NCBI GenBank assembly: GCA_038235385.1
Contig: JBBSTY010000058.1
Location: 1-22,983 of the forward strand
DNA length: 22,983 bases
From: JBBSTY01 sp038235385
GTDB taxonomy: Bacteria > Actinomycetota > Acidimicrobiia > Acidimicrobiales > Acidimicrobilacustridaceae
Direction: 5' to 3'
Each line of letters starts with the position of its first letter. The stretch's first letter is position 1. Below the pieces are notes generated by a model that worked only from the letters and a program-made list of their open reading frames with translations, had not been told where the DNA came from and ran no database searches. Below, piece after piece: positions 13,466-21,184 of this stretch. A program made the translations under genes and the position numbers.

Positions 13466-15205
13466 ATGACCAACCCGACAGGACCAGGCACGAGCTCGTC
13501 GAGCGCCTTGAAGCGATATGGACCGATCGTCGCCATCGTCGCGGTGATCGCGGTCATCGCTGCGGTCGTGATCGTGTCGAGCGGCGGTGGTGACAGCGGC
13601 GATTCGGCCCAGACCAGCGGGAGCACGACCCCGGCCTCGACCGCTGCCGACGTTCCGATCACCTACGCGCAGGCGAAGGCGGCCGGGACCCAGGACGACA
13701 CGACCTGGGTCGACAACTGCGATCCCGAGACCGGACGCATCAAGATGCCGTCGGTGTACGCGCCGCTGTGCGTGCCCGAGTTCGACGGCGACAACGGCGG
13801 CGCGACCTCCTCGGGCGTCACCGCCGACTCGGTGAAGGTCATCGTCTACGTGGCCCAGCAGAACGCCGACGCACTCGCCGCCCTGGCGGGTGCCACCGAT
13901 GAGCCCGAGGTCGCGGCCGAGACCCGCGCCGCGTTCACGACGATGTTGAACGACCTCTCCGAGACCTACGGTCGTCAGGTCGAGCTCGTCGACTACCAGG
14001 CCACCGGTGCCGGCTCCGATGCCACCGCCGCGCAGGCCGATGCCACCTCGATCATCGAGATGGAGCCGTTCGCGGTGATCGGTGGTCCGAGTGCGACCGC
14101 CTACGCCGACGAGATCACCCGGGCCGGAGTCATCTGCATCGCGTGCGGTGCGTCGGTGCCCGACCAGTTCTACCAGGACCACGCGCCGTACATGTGGGGC
14201 GCCGGACCGAGCACCGAGCAGTACCTCGGCAACTTCGCCGACTTCGTGGCCAACCGGGTGCTCGGCCGCAAGGCGGAGTTCGCCGGCGACGCCCTCAAGG
14301 ACCAGGAACGGGTCATCGGCTCGGTCAACTACGACCTCGACCCTCCCGTGTTCAACGTCATCCGCGAGCGCATCCTCGAGTGCGGCGGCACGCTGGGCTA
14401 CGACCCGAAGGTGTCCGAGACGTATCTGTTCGACATGGGCACCATGCCCGATCGGGCGGCCACCATCATCGCCAAGATGAAGGCCGAGGGCGTCACGACC
14501 GTGATCTTCCTGGGCGATCCGATCATGCCGATCTACCTCACCCAGCAGGCCACCGCACAGGACTACTACCCGGAGTGGATCATCGCCGGGACGGCGCTCA
14601 CCGACACCACGGCGCTGGCTCGGCGCTACGACCCGGCCCAGTGGACCCACGCCTTCGGCCTCTCGAACCTCTCGGCTCGCACGCCCCGGGAGCTCGCCGG
14701 TTCGTACCTCCTGCACGAGTGGTACTTCGGGACACCGCCGGCGGCCGCCAACACGAACGCGCTGATCTTCCAGCCGCTGACGCAGCTGTTCCTCGGGATC
14801 CACCACGCTGGCGCGAACCTCACCCCCCAGACCTTCGAGCAGGGCATGTTCAACTCGGGCACCGCGGGCGGCGGCCCCACGACCCCGCAGGTCAGCTACG
14901 GGCCCGACCCCGGGTTCACGATGTACGGACCCGACTGCGAACCCGGCCTCCCGCGGCCCGACTACCTGTCGACCAACGACACCACCGAGATCTGGTGGGA
15001 TGCCCAGGCGACCGGTGTCGACGAACAGGGCAAGGAGGGTGTGGGCATGTGGACCTACGCCAACAACGGGAAGCGCTACGGGCCCGGTCAGATGCCCGAC
15101 ACACCCACCGACGCCTTCGTGCGGGAGAACACGGTGACGTTGTTCGCCGAGGTCCCACCCGAGGACCAGACGCCCGAGTACCCGTCGCCGCGATCGGGCT
15201 CCTGA
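13466..15205 (+). CDS. membrane-anchored substrate-binding protein, copy 1
   Basis: A 579-residue protein of the type I periplasmic-binding fold (Leu/Ile/Val-binding-protein-like). After a short cytoplasmic tail, residues 20-38 form one hydrophobic helix. A Ser/Thr/Gly-rich spacer follows, and the binding domain starts near 65. There is no lipobox cysteine, so it is probably held by an uncleaved helix. Internal motifs include 'DNCDPETGRIKMPSVYAPLC' with C85 and C102, 'PFAVIGGPSATAYADEI', 'ICIACGA', 'DMGTMPDRAATIIAKMKAEG' and 'WWDAQATGVDEQGKEGVGMW'. It is longer than the roughly 370-400 residues usual for the family. GAAGGAG lies just before the ATG. It should capture substrate for the permease encoded upstream. 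Sequence and motif order closely match the next gene, so the two are tandem paralogues. Confidence 0.88.
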   Translation: MTNPTGPGTSSSSALKRYGPIVAIVAVIAVIAAVVIVSSGGGDSGDSAQTSGSTTPASTAADVPITYAQAKAAGTQDDTTWVDNCDPETGRIKMPSVYAPLCVPEFDGDNGGATSSGVTADSVKVIVYVAQQNADALAALAGATDEPEVAAETRAAFTTMLNDLSETYGRQVELVDYQATGAGSDATAAQADATSIIEMEPFAVIGGPSATAYADEITRAGVICIACGASVPDQFYQDHAPYMWGAGPSTEQYLGNFADFVANRVLGRKAEFAGDALKDQERVIGSVNYDLDPPVFNVIRERILECGGTLGYDPKVSETYLFDMGTMPDRAATIIAKMKAEGVTTVIFLGDPIMPIYLTQQATAQDYYPEWIIAGTALTDTTALARRYDPAQWTHAFGLSNLSARTPRELAGSYLLHEWYFGTPPAAANTNALIFQPLTQLFLGIHHAGANLTPQTFEQGMFNSGTAGGGPTTPQVSYGPDPGFTMYGPDCEPGLPRPDYLSTNDTTEIWWDAQATGVDEQGKEGVGMWTYANNGKRYGPGQMPDTPTDAFVRENTVTLFAEVPPEDQTPEYPSPRSGS

Positions 15206-15226
15206 TCGCCCCTTCGCCGTCCGCCC

Positions 15227-15248
15227 GGTCGGGCCGTCGGGCCCGACC
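15227..15248 (+). terminator. terminator-like hairpin between the two binding-protein genes
   Basis: GGTCGGGC and GCCCGACC are perfect 8-base arms around CGTCGG, 21 bases after the first stop codon. There is no T run. It may partly stop transcription or protect the upstream mRNA, giving different levels of the two binding proteins. Confidence 0.45.
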
Positions 15249-15300
15249 CCCGTTGCCCGAACCCGTCTCCTACGGTGAACCGGGACGGGTGGACGGGGCC

Positions 15301-15318
15301 GACGGGATCCATCCCGTC
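15301..15318. promoter_or_regulatory. 18-bp palindrome upstream of binding protein 2
   Basis: GACGGGAT-CC-ATCCCGTC is a perfect palindrome apart from its two central bases, about 32 bases before the second binding-protein start. It could be an operator or an RNA hairpin; the true ligand is unknown. Confidence 0.4.
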
Positions 15319-15350
15319 ACGTCCTGACCGTCAGCAGTGGGGGAACCGCC

Positions 15351-17111
15351 ATGACCAGCCCAGGGGCCAACGGGCCGACCACCTCGACCGCACTCAAGCG
15401 GTACGGGCCGTTGGTCGCCATCATCGTCGTGCTGGTGGTGATCGCCGGAGTGGTCGTGCTGGCAGGTGGCTCCGACGACGGCGATCCCACGGCTGGGCCG
15501 CCGGCCACCGGAGACGCCGATGCCGCTGGTGACGTCGCCACCCCGATCACCTACGCCGATGCCGTCGCCGACGGAACCGTCGACGACGTCGAGTGGGCCG
15601 ACAACTGCGATCCCGAGACCGGCCGGATCGCCATCCCGTCGGTGTACGCCGCACCGTGCGTCCCGCGCTTCGCGGGCGACAACGGCGGCGTCACATCGCC
15701 GGGCGTCACCGCCGAGAAGATCACCGTCGTCGCGTACACGGCTCCGGCGAACGGCGACGCGTTGGCTGCGCTCCAGGGCGCGGCCGACGAGCCCGAACAG
15801 GTCGTCGCCACGCGCCGCGACTTCACCGCCATGCTCCAGGACGTGTCGGAGACCTACGGGCGCACGGTGGACGTCGTCGAGTTCGCCGGCACCGGCGACG
15901 GCGATGACGCCGTGGCCGCGCAGGCCGATGCGGTGAACATCGCCGAGACCATCGCGCCGTTCGCCGTGATCGGTGGGCCGGCACTCACCCCGGTCTTCGC
16001 CGAGGAGATGGCCCGACGCGAGATCATCTGCATCGGGTGCGCGCTGGGCCTGCCCGACTCGTTCACCCAGGAGCACGCGCCGTACATCTGGGGTGGCCAG
16101 CCCAGCTCGGAGGAGTTCCTCGTCAACCTCGGCGCCTACATCCGCGGCAACCTGGCCGGGAAGAAGGCCGAGTTCGCCGGCGACGACGCCACCCGGGCCA
16201 AGGATCGGGTGTTCGGCGTCGCGCACTTCGAGCAGGACCCGCCCGTGTTCAGCGCGCTGAGCGAGCGGATCGCCGAGTGCAACGCCACCCCGGAATACCA
16301 GGCCGCCGTCACCGAGACCTACGTGTTCGACATGGGCACGCTCCCGGACCGGGCGGCCACGATCATCGCCAAGATGAAGGCCGCAGGGGTCACGACGCTC
16401 ATCTTCCTGGGCGATCCGTTGATGCCGATCTACCTCACCCAGCAGGCGACGCTGCAGGACTACCACCCGGAGTGGGTCATCGCCGGCACCGTGCTGACCG
16501 ACACCACCACCCTCGCCCGGCTCTACGACCCGAACCAGTGGAAGAGCGCGTTCGGCGTGTCCAACCTCGCCGCCCGCACGCCCCGTGAGCTCGCCGGCTC
16601 GTACCGACTGCACGAGTGGTACTTCGGTCGTCCGCCCACCGCCGCGAAGACCGACGCGGTGATCCTTCCCCCGCTGAACCAGCTCTTCCTCGGGATCCAC
16701 ATGGCCGGGGCCAACCTCACCCCGGCGACGTTCGAGGCCGGGTTGTTCGCCTACCCCGCCAGCGGCGGCGGGCCGACGACGCCCACGATCAGCTACGGCC
16801 CCGACTCCGGCTTCACCATGATCGGCGACGATTGCGAACCCAGCGTGCCCCGGCCCGACTACTACGGCGTCGACGACTCGGTGGAGATCTGGTGGGACGC
16901 CGACGCGGCAGGCGTCGACGAGCAGGGCAAGGAGGGCGTCGGGATGTGGGCGTACGCCAACGACGCCGAGCGCTACGCGCCCGGCGAGATGGCCGCCAGC
17001 GGTCTGAACGCGTTCGAGGACGAGGGCTCGGTGAGGATCTTCGACGCGGTGCCCGCCGAGGACCGCGCCCCCGACTACCCCTCGCCGGCGGCGAGCCCGA
17101 CCGGCTCCTGA
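15351..17111 (+). CDS. membrane-anchored substrate-binding protein, copy 2
   Basis: A 586-residue paralogue of the preceding gene with the same order of parts: short basic tail 'ALKRYGP', an anchoring helix at 20-38, an acidic spacer, then a type I periplasmic-binding fold. It keeps the cysteines (C86 and C103 in the 'DNCDPETGRIAIPSVYAAPC' block) and 'DMGTLPDRAATIIAKMKAAG', 'GDPLMPIYLTQQAT' and 'WWDADAAGVDEQGKEGVGMW'. It differs mostly in the spacer and in scattered pocket-facing stretches, so it may bind a related but different ligand. A GGGGGAA site precedes the ATG by five bases. No lipobox is present. It is the last gene of the transport locus and is convergent with the PAC2 gene, with a palindrome over its stop codon. 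Confidence 0.88.
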   Translation: MTSPGANGPTTSTALKRYGPLVAIIVVLVVIAGVVVLAGGSDDGDPTAGPPATGDADAAGDVATPITYADAVADGTVDDVEWADNCDPETGRIAIPSVYAAPCVPRFAGDNGGVTSPGVTAEKITVVAYTAPANGDALAALQGAADEPEQVVATRRDFTAMLQDVSETYGRTVDVVEFAGTGDGDDAVAAQADAVNIAETIAPFAVIGGPALTPVFAEEMARREIICIGCALGLPDSFTQEHAPYIWGGQPSSEEFLVNLGAYIRGNLAGKKAEFAGDDATRAKDRVFGVAHFEQDPPVFSALSERIAECNATPEYQAAVTETYVFDMGTLPDRAATIIAKMKAAGVTTLIFLGDPLMPIYLTQQATLQDYHPEWVIAGTVLTDTTTLARLYDPNQWKSAFGVSNLAARTPRELAGSYRLHEWYFGRPPTAAKTDAVILPPLNQLFLGIHMAGANLTPATFEAGLFAYPASGGGPTTPTISYGPDSGFTMIGDDCEPSVPRPDYYGVDDSVEIWWDADAAGVDEQGKEGVGMWAYANDAERYAPGEMAASGLNAFEDEGSVRIFDAVPAEDRAPDYPSPAASPTGS

Positions 17112-17119
17112 TCAGGAGC
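17104..17119. terminator. 16-bp perfect palindrome over the stop codon
   Basis: GCTCCTGATCAGGAGC is fully self-complementary and contains the TGA stop of the second binding protein. It lies between convergent genes, a natural place for a bidirectional terminator, but there is no flanking T run and the RNA stem would be only six or seven pairs. Confidence 0.4.
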
Positions 17120-17161
17120 GGCCGAGGCGGTGACGGTCGGGGGAGGAGACGGCCGAGGTCC

Positions 17162-18019
17162 TCAGGTGCCCTGGTCGCGCAGGAACTTCTCGAACTCGGC
17201 GGCGAGCTCGTCGCCCGACATCTCCGAGATCTGCCCGGCATCGATCGTGTCGACCTGCTCCTCGAGCTGACGAACGAGGTCGAGGTGCTCCGGGCTGCCG
17301 GACACGAGCTCGTCGAGCCGGGTGCGGGTCCGGGACGCCTCGTCCACGAGGTCGCCGGTACCGAAGCGCACACCGGCAGCGTGATCCAGACCATCGATCA
17401 GGGCGGCGGCCGCGGCCGGGTAGGGCATCGCCGACGCGTAGTGCGGGACCTGAGCCCAGAGCCCGACCGCCGGGAGCCCGACCTCGGCGGCGCGCATCTC
17501 GATGGCGGCGGCGACCCCGGCGGGCACCTCGACCCGGCCGGGGAGGAAGCCGACGATCTCGGCGAGCTCGGTGCTGGTGGCGGTGGAGACGATGCGGGTC
17601 GGCCGGGTGTGGGGCACGGGCGCGGGATACGCGCCCAGGCCGGTGACGAGGCGCGCACCGAACTCGAGCGCGAGGTCGATGGCGGCGTCGGAGAAGGCCC
17701 GCCACGTGTGGTCGGGCTCGGCGCCGACGAGCAGCAGGACGTCGTTGCCCGAGCGGTCGACACCGGCGCACAGCTCGATGGTCGGCCAGGTGAGACCGGT
17801 GTTGACCCCGTCGACCAGGGTCATCGAGGGACGGCGCGACCGGTGGTCGAGGAGGTTGTCGGTGTCGAAGGTGGCGACCGTGACGAACTCGTTCTCGTCG
17901 CGCATCGTTCGCAGCGCGGCCGCGGCCGCGTACCCGGCGTCGATCCACCCGTCGAGGGCGATGACGAACACGGGGCTGTCGAGGTCCGGGCGCTCGTGGA
18001 GCTCGAAGAGCGGGCTCAT
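17162..18019 (-). CDS. PAC2-family protein
   Basis: A 285-residue protein that matches the PAC2 (proteasome assembly chaperone 2) family found in archaea and actinobacteria. It shows 'SPVFVIALDGWIDAGYAAAA', 'FDTDNLLDHRSRRPSM', 'LLLVGAEPDHTW', 'LVTGLGAYPAPVPHTRPTRI' and 'AQVPHYASAMPYPAAAAALI'. The C-terminal 80 residues are helical and acidic and may form a coiled coil. Actinobacteria have proteasomes, but the bacterial members' role is not established, so no function is assigned. I chose the ATG giving 'MSPLFELHERP', as family members begin there; a GTG 12 codons upstream is possible. It lies 61 bases downstream of the phosphotransferase gene on the same strand and probably shares its mRNA. 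Confidence 0.85.
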   Translation of the reverse strand: MSPLFELHERPDLDSPVFVIALDGWIDAGYAAAAALRTMRDENEFVTVATFDTDNLLDHRSRRPSMTLVDGVNTGLTWPTIELCAGVDRSGNDVLLLVGAEPDHTWRAFSDAAIDLALEFGARLVTGLGAYPAPVPHTRPTRIVSTATSTELAEIVGFLPGRVEVPAGVAAAIEMRAAEVGLPAVGLWAQVPHYASAMPYPAAAAALIDGLDHAAGVRFGTGDLVDEASRTRTRLDELVSGSPEHLDLVRQLEEQVDTIDAGQISEMSGDELAAEFEKFLRDQGT

Positions 18020-18080
18020 CGGACGGCGGTGTCGATCGGGGGCATCGCCGACCACGATAGGCGGTTCCTGCGCGTGATCG

Positions 18081-19118
18081 TCACCCGACGCGACGGGCGG
18101 CCTCCCGGGCTCGCTCGAAGATGGTGATGACCTGCTGGCCGAAGAAGTCGAACGACCCGGCCTCGCCGCCCCCGCCCATGGCCCCGCCTGCGTAGCGCGC
18201 GTAGACCCCTTCGAGGATGCACGCGAGCTTCCAGTACCCGAACGCCACGTAGTAGTCGATGTGGGTGAGGTCGCGACCGGAGATGTCCTGGTAGCGATCG
18301 AGCATCTCCTGCTGCGTGGGGAACCCGGGGAGCGCGGTCACCGCGGGGACCCCGGTGGCGGAGGTGCCCTCCTCGTCGGGCGAGTACACGAGGAGCAGAC
18401 CGACGTCGGCCAAGGGGTCGCCGAGGGTGCAGATCTCCCAGTCGAGCACCGCCACCACCTCGCCGTCGGCGCCGACCATGCAGTTGTCGAGCCGGTAGTC
18501 GCCGTGGACGATGGTGGCGGGTCCCTGGTCCGGGATGGCGGCGCGGAGCAGGTCGTGGACCTCGTCGACGATGGGGAGCTCGCGGGTCTTGCTCTTCTCG
18601 AACTGGCCGTACCAGCGCTTGAGCTGCCGGGCGATGTAGTCCTCGCGCTTGCCGAGGTCGCCGAGCCCGACGGCGTCGACGTCGACGGCGTGGATGCGGG
18701 CGAGGACGTCGATGGTCGAGTTGCCGGCGGTGCGGCGCTGGGCCTCGGTGAGCCGCTTCGCGGTGTCGAGATCCCGGACGACGGTGCCCTCGACGAAGTC
18801 CATGACGTAGAACGGTGCGCCGTTGACCGACTCGTCGGTGCACAGCCCGACAGCCGGCGCGACGGGCACGTCGGTGCCCGCGAGCGACGAGATGATCTTG
18901 TGCTCGCGTCCCATGTCGTGGGCGGTGGCGAGGACCTGCTTGAGCGGTGGCCGCCGGAGCACCCACTTGCGTCCGGTGGTGTCGGTCACCTGGAACGTGA
19001 GGTTCGAGTGGCCGCCGGCGATGAGGTCGAACGACAGCGGAGGCGCGATGTCGGCTCGTTCCTGCAACCAGACGGTGACCTGTTCTGCGTCGATCCCCTC
19101 GGTTTCGTTGCTCGACAC
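18081..19118 (-). CDS. phosphotransferase family protein (APH/ACAD10-like kinase fold)
   Basis: A 345-residue cytoplasmic protein of the aminoglycoside-phosphotransferase/choline-kinase fold. The N-lobe has 'GGHSNLTFQVTD' as nucleotide loop, 'KWVLRRPP' and E72 in 'MGREHKII'. The catalytic loop is 'VHGDYRLDN' with D207 and N212, and the metal-binding motif is 'VLDWEICTLGDPLADVG' with D226. These features match the ACAD10/ACAD11-type group common in actinobacteria, often near acyl-CoA dehydrogenases, which phosphorylates hydroxy-acyl groups or unknown small molecules. An antibiotic-resistance role is unlikely from this subgroup. The GTG start is preceded by GGGGGAG. It is divergent from the thioredoxin gene and upstream of the PAC2 gene. 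Confidence 0.9.
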   Translation of the reverse strand: MSSNETEGIDAEQVTVWLQERADIAPPLSFDLIAGGHSNLTFQVTDTTGRKWVLRRPPLKQVLATAHDMGREHKIISSLAGTDVPVAPAVGLCTDESVNGAPFYVMDFVEGTVVRDLDTAKRLTEAQRRTAGNSTIDVLARIHAVDVDAVGLGDLGKREDYIARQLKRWYGQFEKSKTRELPIVDEVHDLLRAAIPDQGPATIVHGDYRLDNCMVGADGEVVAVLDWEICTLGDPLADVGLLLVYSPDEEGTSATGVPAVTALPGFPTQQEMLDRYQDISGRDLTHIDYYVAFGYWKLACILEGVYARYAGGAMGGGGEAGSFDFFGQQVITIFERAREAARRVG

Positions 19119-19254
19119 CGTGTGCTCCCCCTGTCGGCTGGTGCTGCCGCAGCATCGTACCCCTGCGCGAGGGTGGCCCTTCGGCCGACGCCGCCCGTCG
19201 GACCGGCTCGTGCCCGGCGTGGTCGATCAGGTCGGAGATCGGCGCGACGGCATC

Positions 19255-19260
19255 TATCGT
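19255..19260 (+). promoter_or_regulatory. possible -10 element of a leaderless thioredoxin mRNA
   Basis: TATCGT ends eight bases before the GTG start of the thioredoxin gene, and no ribosome-binding site is seen. Transcription would begin at or next to the GTG, the pattern of leaderless mRNAs common in actinobacteria. Confidence 0.4.
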
Positions 19261-19268
19261 GGTGCCCT

Positions 19269-20015
19269 GTGACGAACACCGACGCAGACACGACGACCCC
19301 GGAACCGACCTTCATCGACGTCACCGACGCGACGTTCGAGACCGAGGTGCTCGACCGGTCCCAGCAGGTGCCCGTCGTGGTCGACCTCTGGGCGCCGTGG
19401 TGCGGACCCTGCCGCTCGCTCGGGCCGATCATCGAGAAGGTCGTCGCCGACACCGGCGGGCGGGTGGTCCTCGCCAAGGTCAACGTCGACGACAACCCCG
19501 GGGTCTCCCAGGCGTTCCAGGTCCAGGGCATCCCGGCGGTGTACGCCATGGCCGACCGCAAGGTGGTCAACGGGTTCGTCGGGGCGCAGGGCGAGACCGA
19601 GGTCCGGGCCTTCGTCCAGTCGCTGCTGCCGTCGGAGCAGGACAACGCGCTGGCCGCCCTCATCGAGGCCGGCGACGAGGCGTCGCTGCGGTCGGCACTC
19701 GAGCTCGAACCCGACAACGCCGAGGCCATCGTCTCGCTGGCCGAGTTGCTGATCGCCGACGACCGGCGCGACGACGCGCTCGCGCTCCTGGCCCGGATCC
19801 CCGAGAGCCCCGAGACGCGCCGAGTCGCCGCGCTGGCCCGCACCGGTGGCGATCTCGGCACCGACGACATCACCGACAAGCTCACCGTCCTGCTCGACCA
19901 GGTCAAGGGCGACGATGCGGCGCGCCAGGAGTACCTGGACCTGCTCGAGCTGCTCGGTGCCGACGATCCGCGGACCGCGGAGTTCCGTCGACGGCTCACC
20001 GCCCGCCTGTACTGA
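19269..20015 (+). CDS. thioredoxin-domain co-chaperone, YbbN/CnoX-like
   Basis: A 248-residue protein. Residues 15-118 are a thioredoxin domain with the redox motif W-C-G-P-C (44-48) in 'WAPWCGPCRSLGPIIEKV' and the cis-proline P89 in 'VQGIPAVY'. The remaining 130 residues are helical TPR-like repeats, including 'LELEPDNAEAIVSLAELLIA' and 'DDALALLARIPE'. This two-part plan is that of YbbN/CnoX, a thioredoxin-like holdase that works with chaperones. Unlike E. coli YbbN, which has a degenerate SxxC site, this one keeps both cysteines and so may be redox-active. There is no signal peptide. The GTG was chosen because it directly follows a -10-like element and gives a family-length N-terminus. The frame stays open far upstream, but there it runs antisense to the phosphotransferase gene. 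Confidence 0.88.
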   Translation: MTNTDADTTTPEPTFIDVTDATFETEVLDRSQQVPVVVDLWAPWCGPCRSLGPIIEKVVADTGGRVVLAKVNVDDNPGVSQAFQVQGIPAVYAMADRKVVNGFVGAQGETEVRAFVQSLLPSEQDNALAALIEAGDEASLRSALELEPDNAEAIVSLAELLIADDRRDDALALLARIPESPETRRVAALARTGGDLGTDDITDKLTVLLDQVKGDDAARQEYLDLLELLGADDPRTAEFRRRLTARLY

Positions 20016-20085
20016 ACCTCGGGCGAGCGCACGCCGCACCCGTCGGCGGCTCCCCGGTCTCGTCGGCCGACCCGTCGACCACCTG

Positions 20086-20114
20086 CTGACATCGCCGCAT
20101 CCGGGCCCTAAGCT
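20086..20114 (+). promoter_or_regulatory. promoter candidate for comEA-comEC
   Basis: CTGACA (20086-20091) and TAAGCT (20109-20114) are 17 bases apart in the 218-base gap between the thioredoxin and comEA genes. Predicted transcription begins near 20121. No other structure was recognised in this gap. Confidence 0.45.
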
Positions 20115-20233
20115 CGGCCCGGCCGTCGGGTCGTCCGTCCGCACGAGGCGTCGTCGATCACCGGCGTCGGCCCGTTCTCGCTGGGTGTCGATCCGCCCGG
20201 CCCGCAGGTTTCCCCCTCCCGATCACCCATCGG

Positions 20234-21184
20234 ATGGAGGAAGCCGTGCCGGATGCTGTCCCGAACCCTGCGCGACCCCGCGACGACGCGCCCGACGACG
20301 CGCCCGACAACAGGGGGACCGATCGTCTCGACACCGACCGCCTCCGGTCGCTGCTGACCGCCCCCGACCCCTGGCGCGAGCGCGCCGATCTCGCCCGCCT
20401 GGTCGCGACGATCGGCCGGGTCGGTCCCCTCCGGATCCTCGTAGCCACAGCGACGGCCGTGGCGCTGGGTGTGGTCGCCTTCGTGGTCGTCGGGGCGGGC
20501 GGCGCACCGTCGATCGACCCCGTGCAGGTGCTCCCGCGGGTCGATGCGAACGCGACCGCCGTCCGCCCGGGAACGGTGCCGGATCATCAGGACGAGGAGG
20601 CCCGAGCTGATCCTCCGGGGACCACCGCCGTCCGCATCCGGGTGCACGCCGCGGGCGCGGTGACGACCCCCGGGGTGCACGACCTTCCCGACGACGCGCG
20701 CGTGGCCGACCTCCTGGAGGCGGCCGGTGGGATGACGCCCGAGGCCGACCCGGACCGGATCAACCTGGCGGCACCGGTCCGTGACGGCGAGCGCGTGTAC
20801 GTACCCCGACGCGGCGAGTCGACGATCCCCGACGTGGTCGCCGGCGACGGGGGTGGGGGTGCATCGCCGGCACCGAACGGCGGGCCCGGGACGGGAGGCG
20901 GATCTGGGTCGGGATCGGGATCGGGATCGGGATCGGGATCGGGATCGGGCGGCGGCCCGTCGGGACCCGGCTCCTCGGGTGGGCCGGCCGAACCGGTGGA
21001 TCTGAACCGGGCCGACGCTGCGACCCTCGACGGCCTGCCGGGCGTCGGACCGAGCACGGCAGGGGCCATCATCCGGTACCGGACGGAGCACGGACCGTTC
21101 CGCTCCGTCGACGACCTGCTGGAGGTGCCGGGCATCGGACCGGCGAAGCTCGCCCAGCTCCGCGAGCGGGTGCGCGTCGGATGA
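20234..21184 (+). CDS. comEA: ComEA-like DNA-binding competence protein
   Basis: A 316-residue protein. A polar N-terminal tail of about 65 residues precedes one membrane helix (about 66-87). An SLBB domain follows near 131-190, recognised from 'VRIRVHAAGAVTTPGVHDLP' and 'INLAAPVRDGERVYVPRRG'. A Gly-Ser linker leads to paired helix-hairpin-helix motifs at the C-terminus, 'LDGLPGVGPSTAGAIIRYR' and 'LLEVPGIGPAKLAQLRERV', which bind double-stranded DNA. In competent bacteria ComEA sits outside the membrane, holds incoming DNA and passes it to ComEC. A GTG four codons on lies four bases after GGAGGA and may be the true start. The stop overlaps the comEC start (ATGA). The long cytoplasmic tail is longer than in Bacillus ComEA. 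Confidence 0.92.
   Translation: MEEAVPDAVPNPARPRDDAPDDAPDNRGTDRLDTDRLRSLLTAPDPWRERADLARLVATIGRVGPLRILVATATAVALGVVAFVVVGAGGAPSIDPVQVLPRVDANATAVRPGTVPDHQDEEARADPPGTTAVRIRVHAAGAVTTPGVHDLPDDARVADLLEAAGGMTPEADPDRINLAAPVRDGERVYVPRRGESTIPDVVAGDGGGGASPAPNGGPGTGGGSGSGSGSGSGSGSGSGGGPSGPGSSGGPAEPVDLNRADAATLDGLPGVGPSTAGAIIRYRTEHGPFRSVDDLLEVPGIGPAKLAQLRERVRVG
20911..20946 (+). repeat. six GGGATC copies encoding a Gly-Ser linker
   Basis: Six perfect hexanucleotide copies extend a diverged copy before them and encode G-S repeats between the SLBB and helix-hairpin-helix domains of ComEA. Copy-number change would lengthen or shorten the linker in frame. Confidence 0.9.

Noticed and set aside
13370..16700. 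Two minus-strand open frames opposite the binding-protein genes
   Set aside because: They resemble each other only because the plus-strand genes are paralogues; the products are low-complexity and lack domains.
20911..20946. Repeat array considered as CRISPR
   Set aside because: Contiguous hexanucleotides with no spacers, inside a coding linker. The same holds for the array at 10028.
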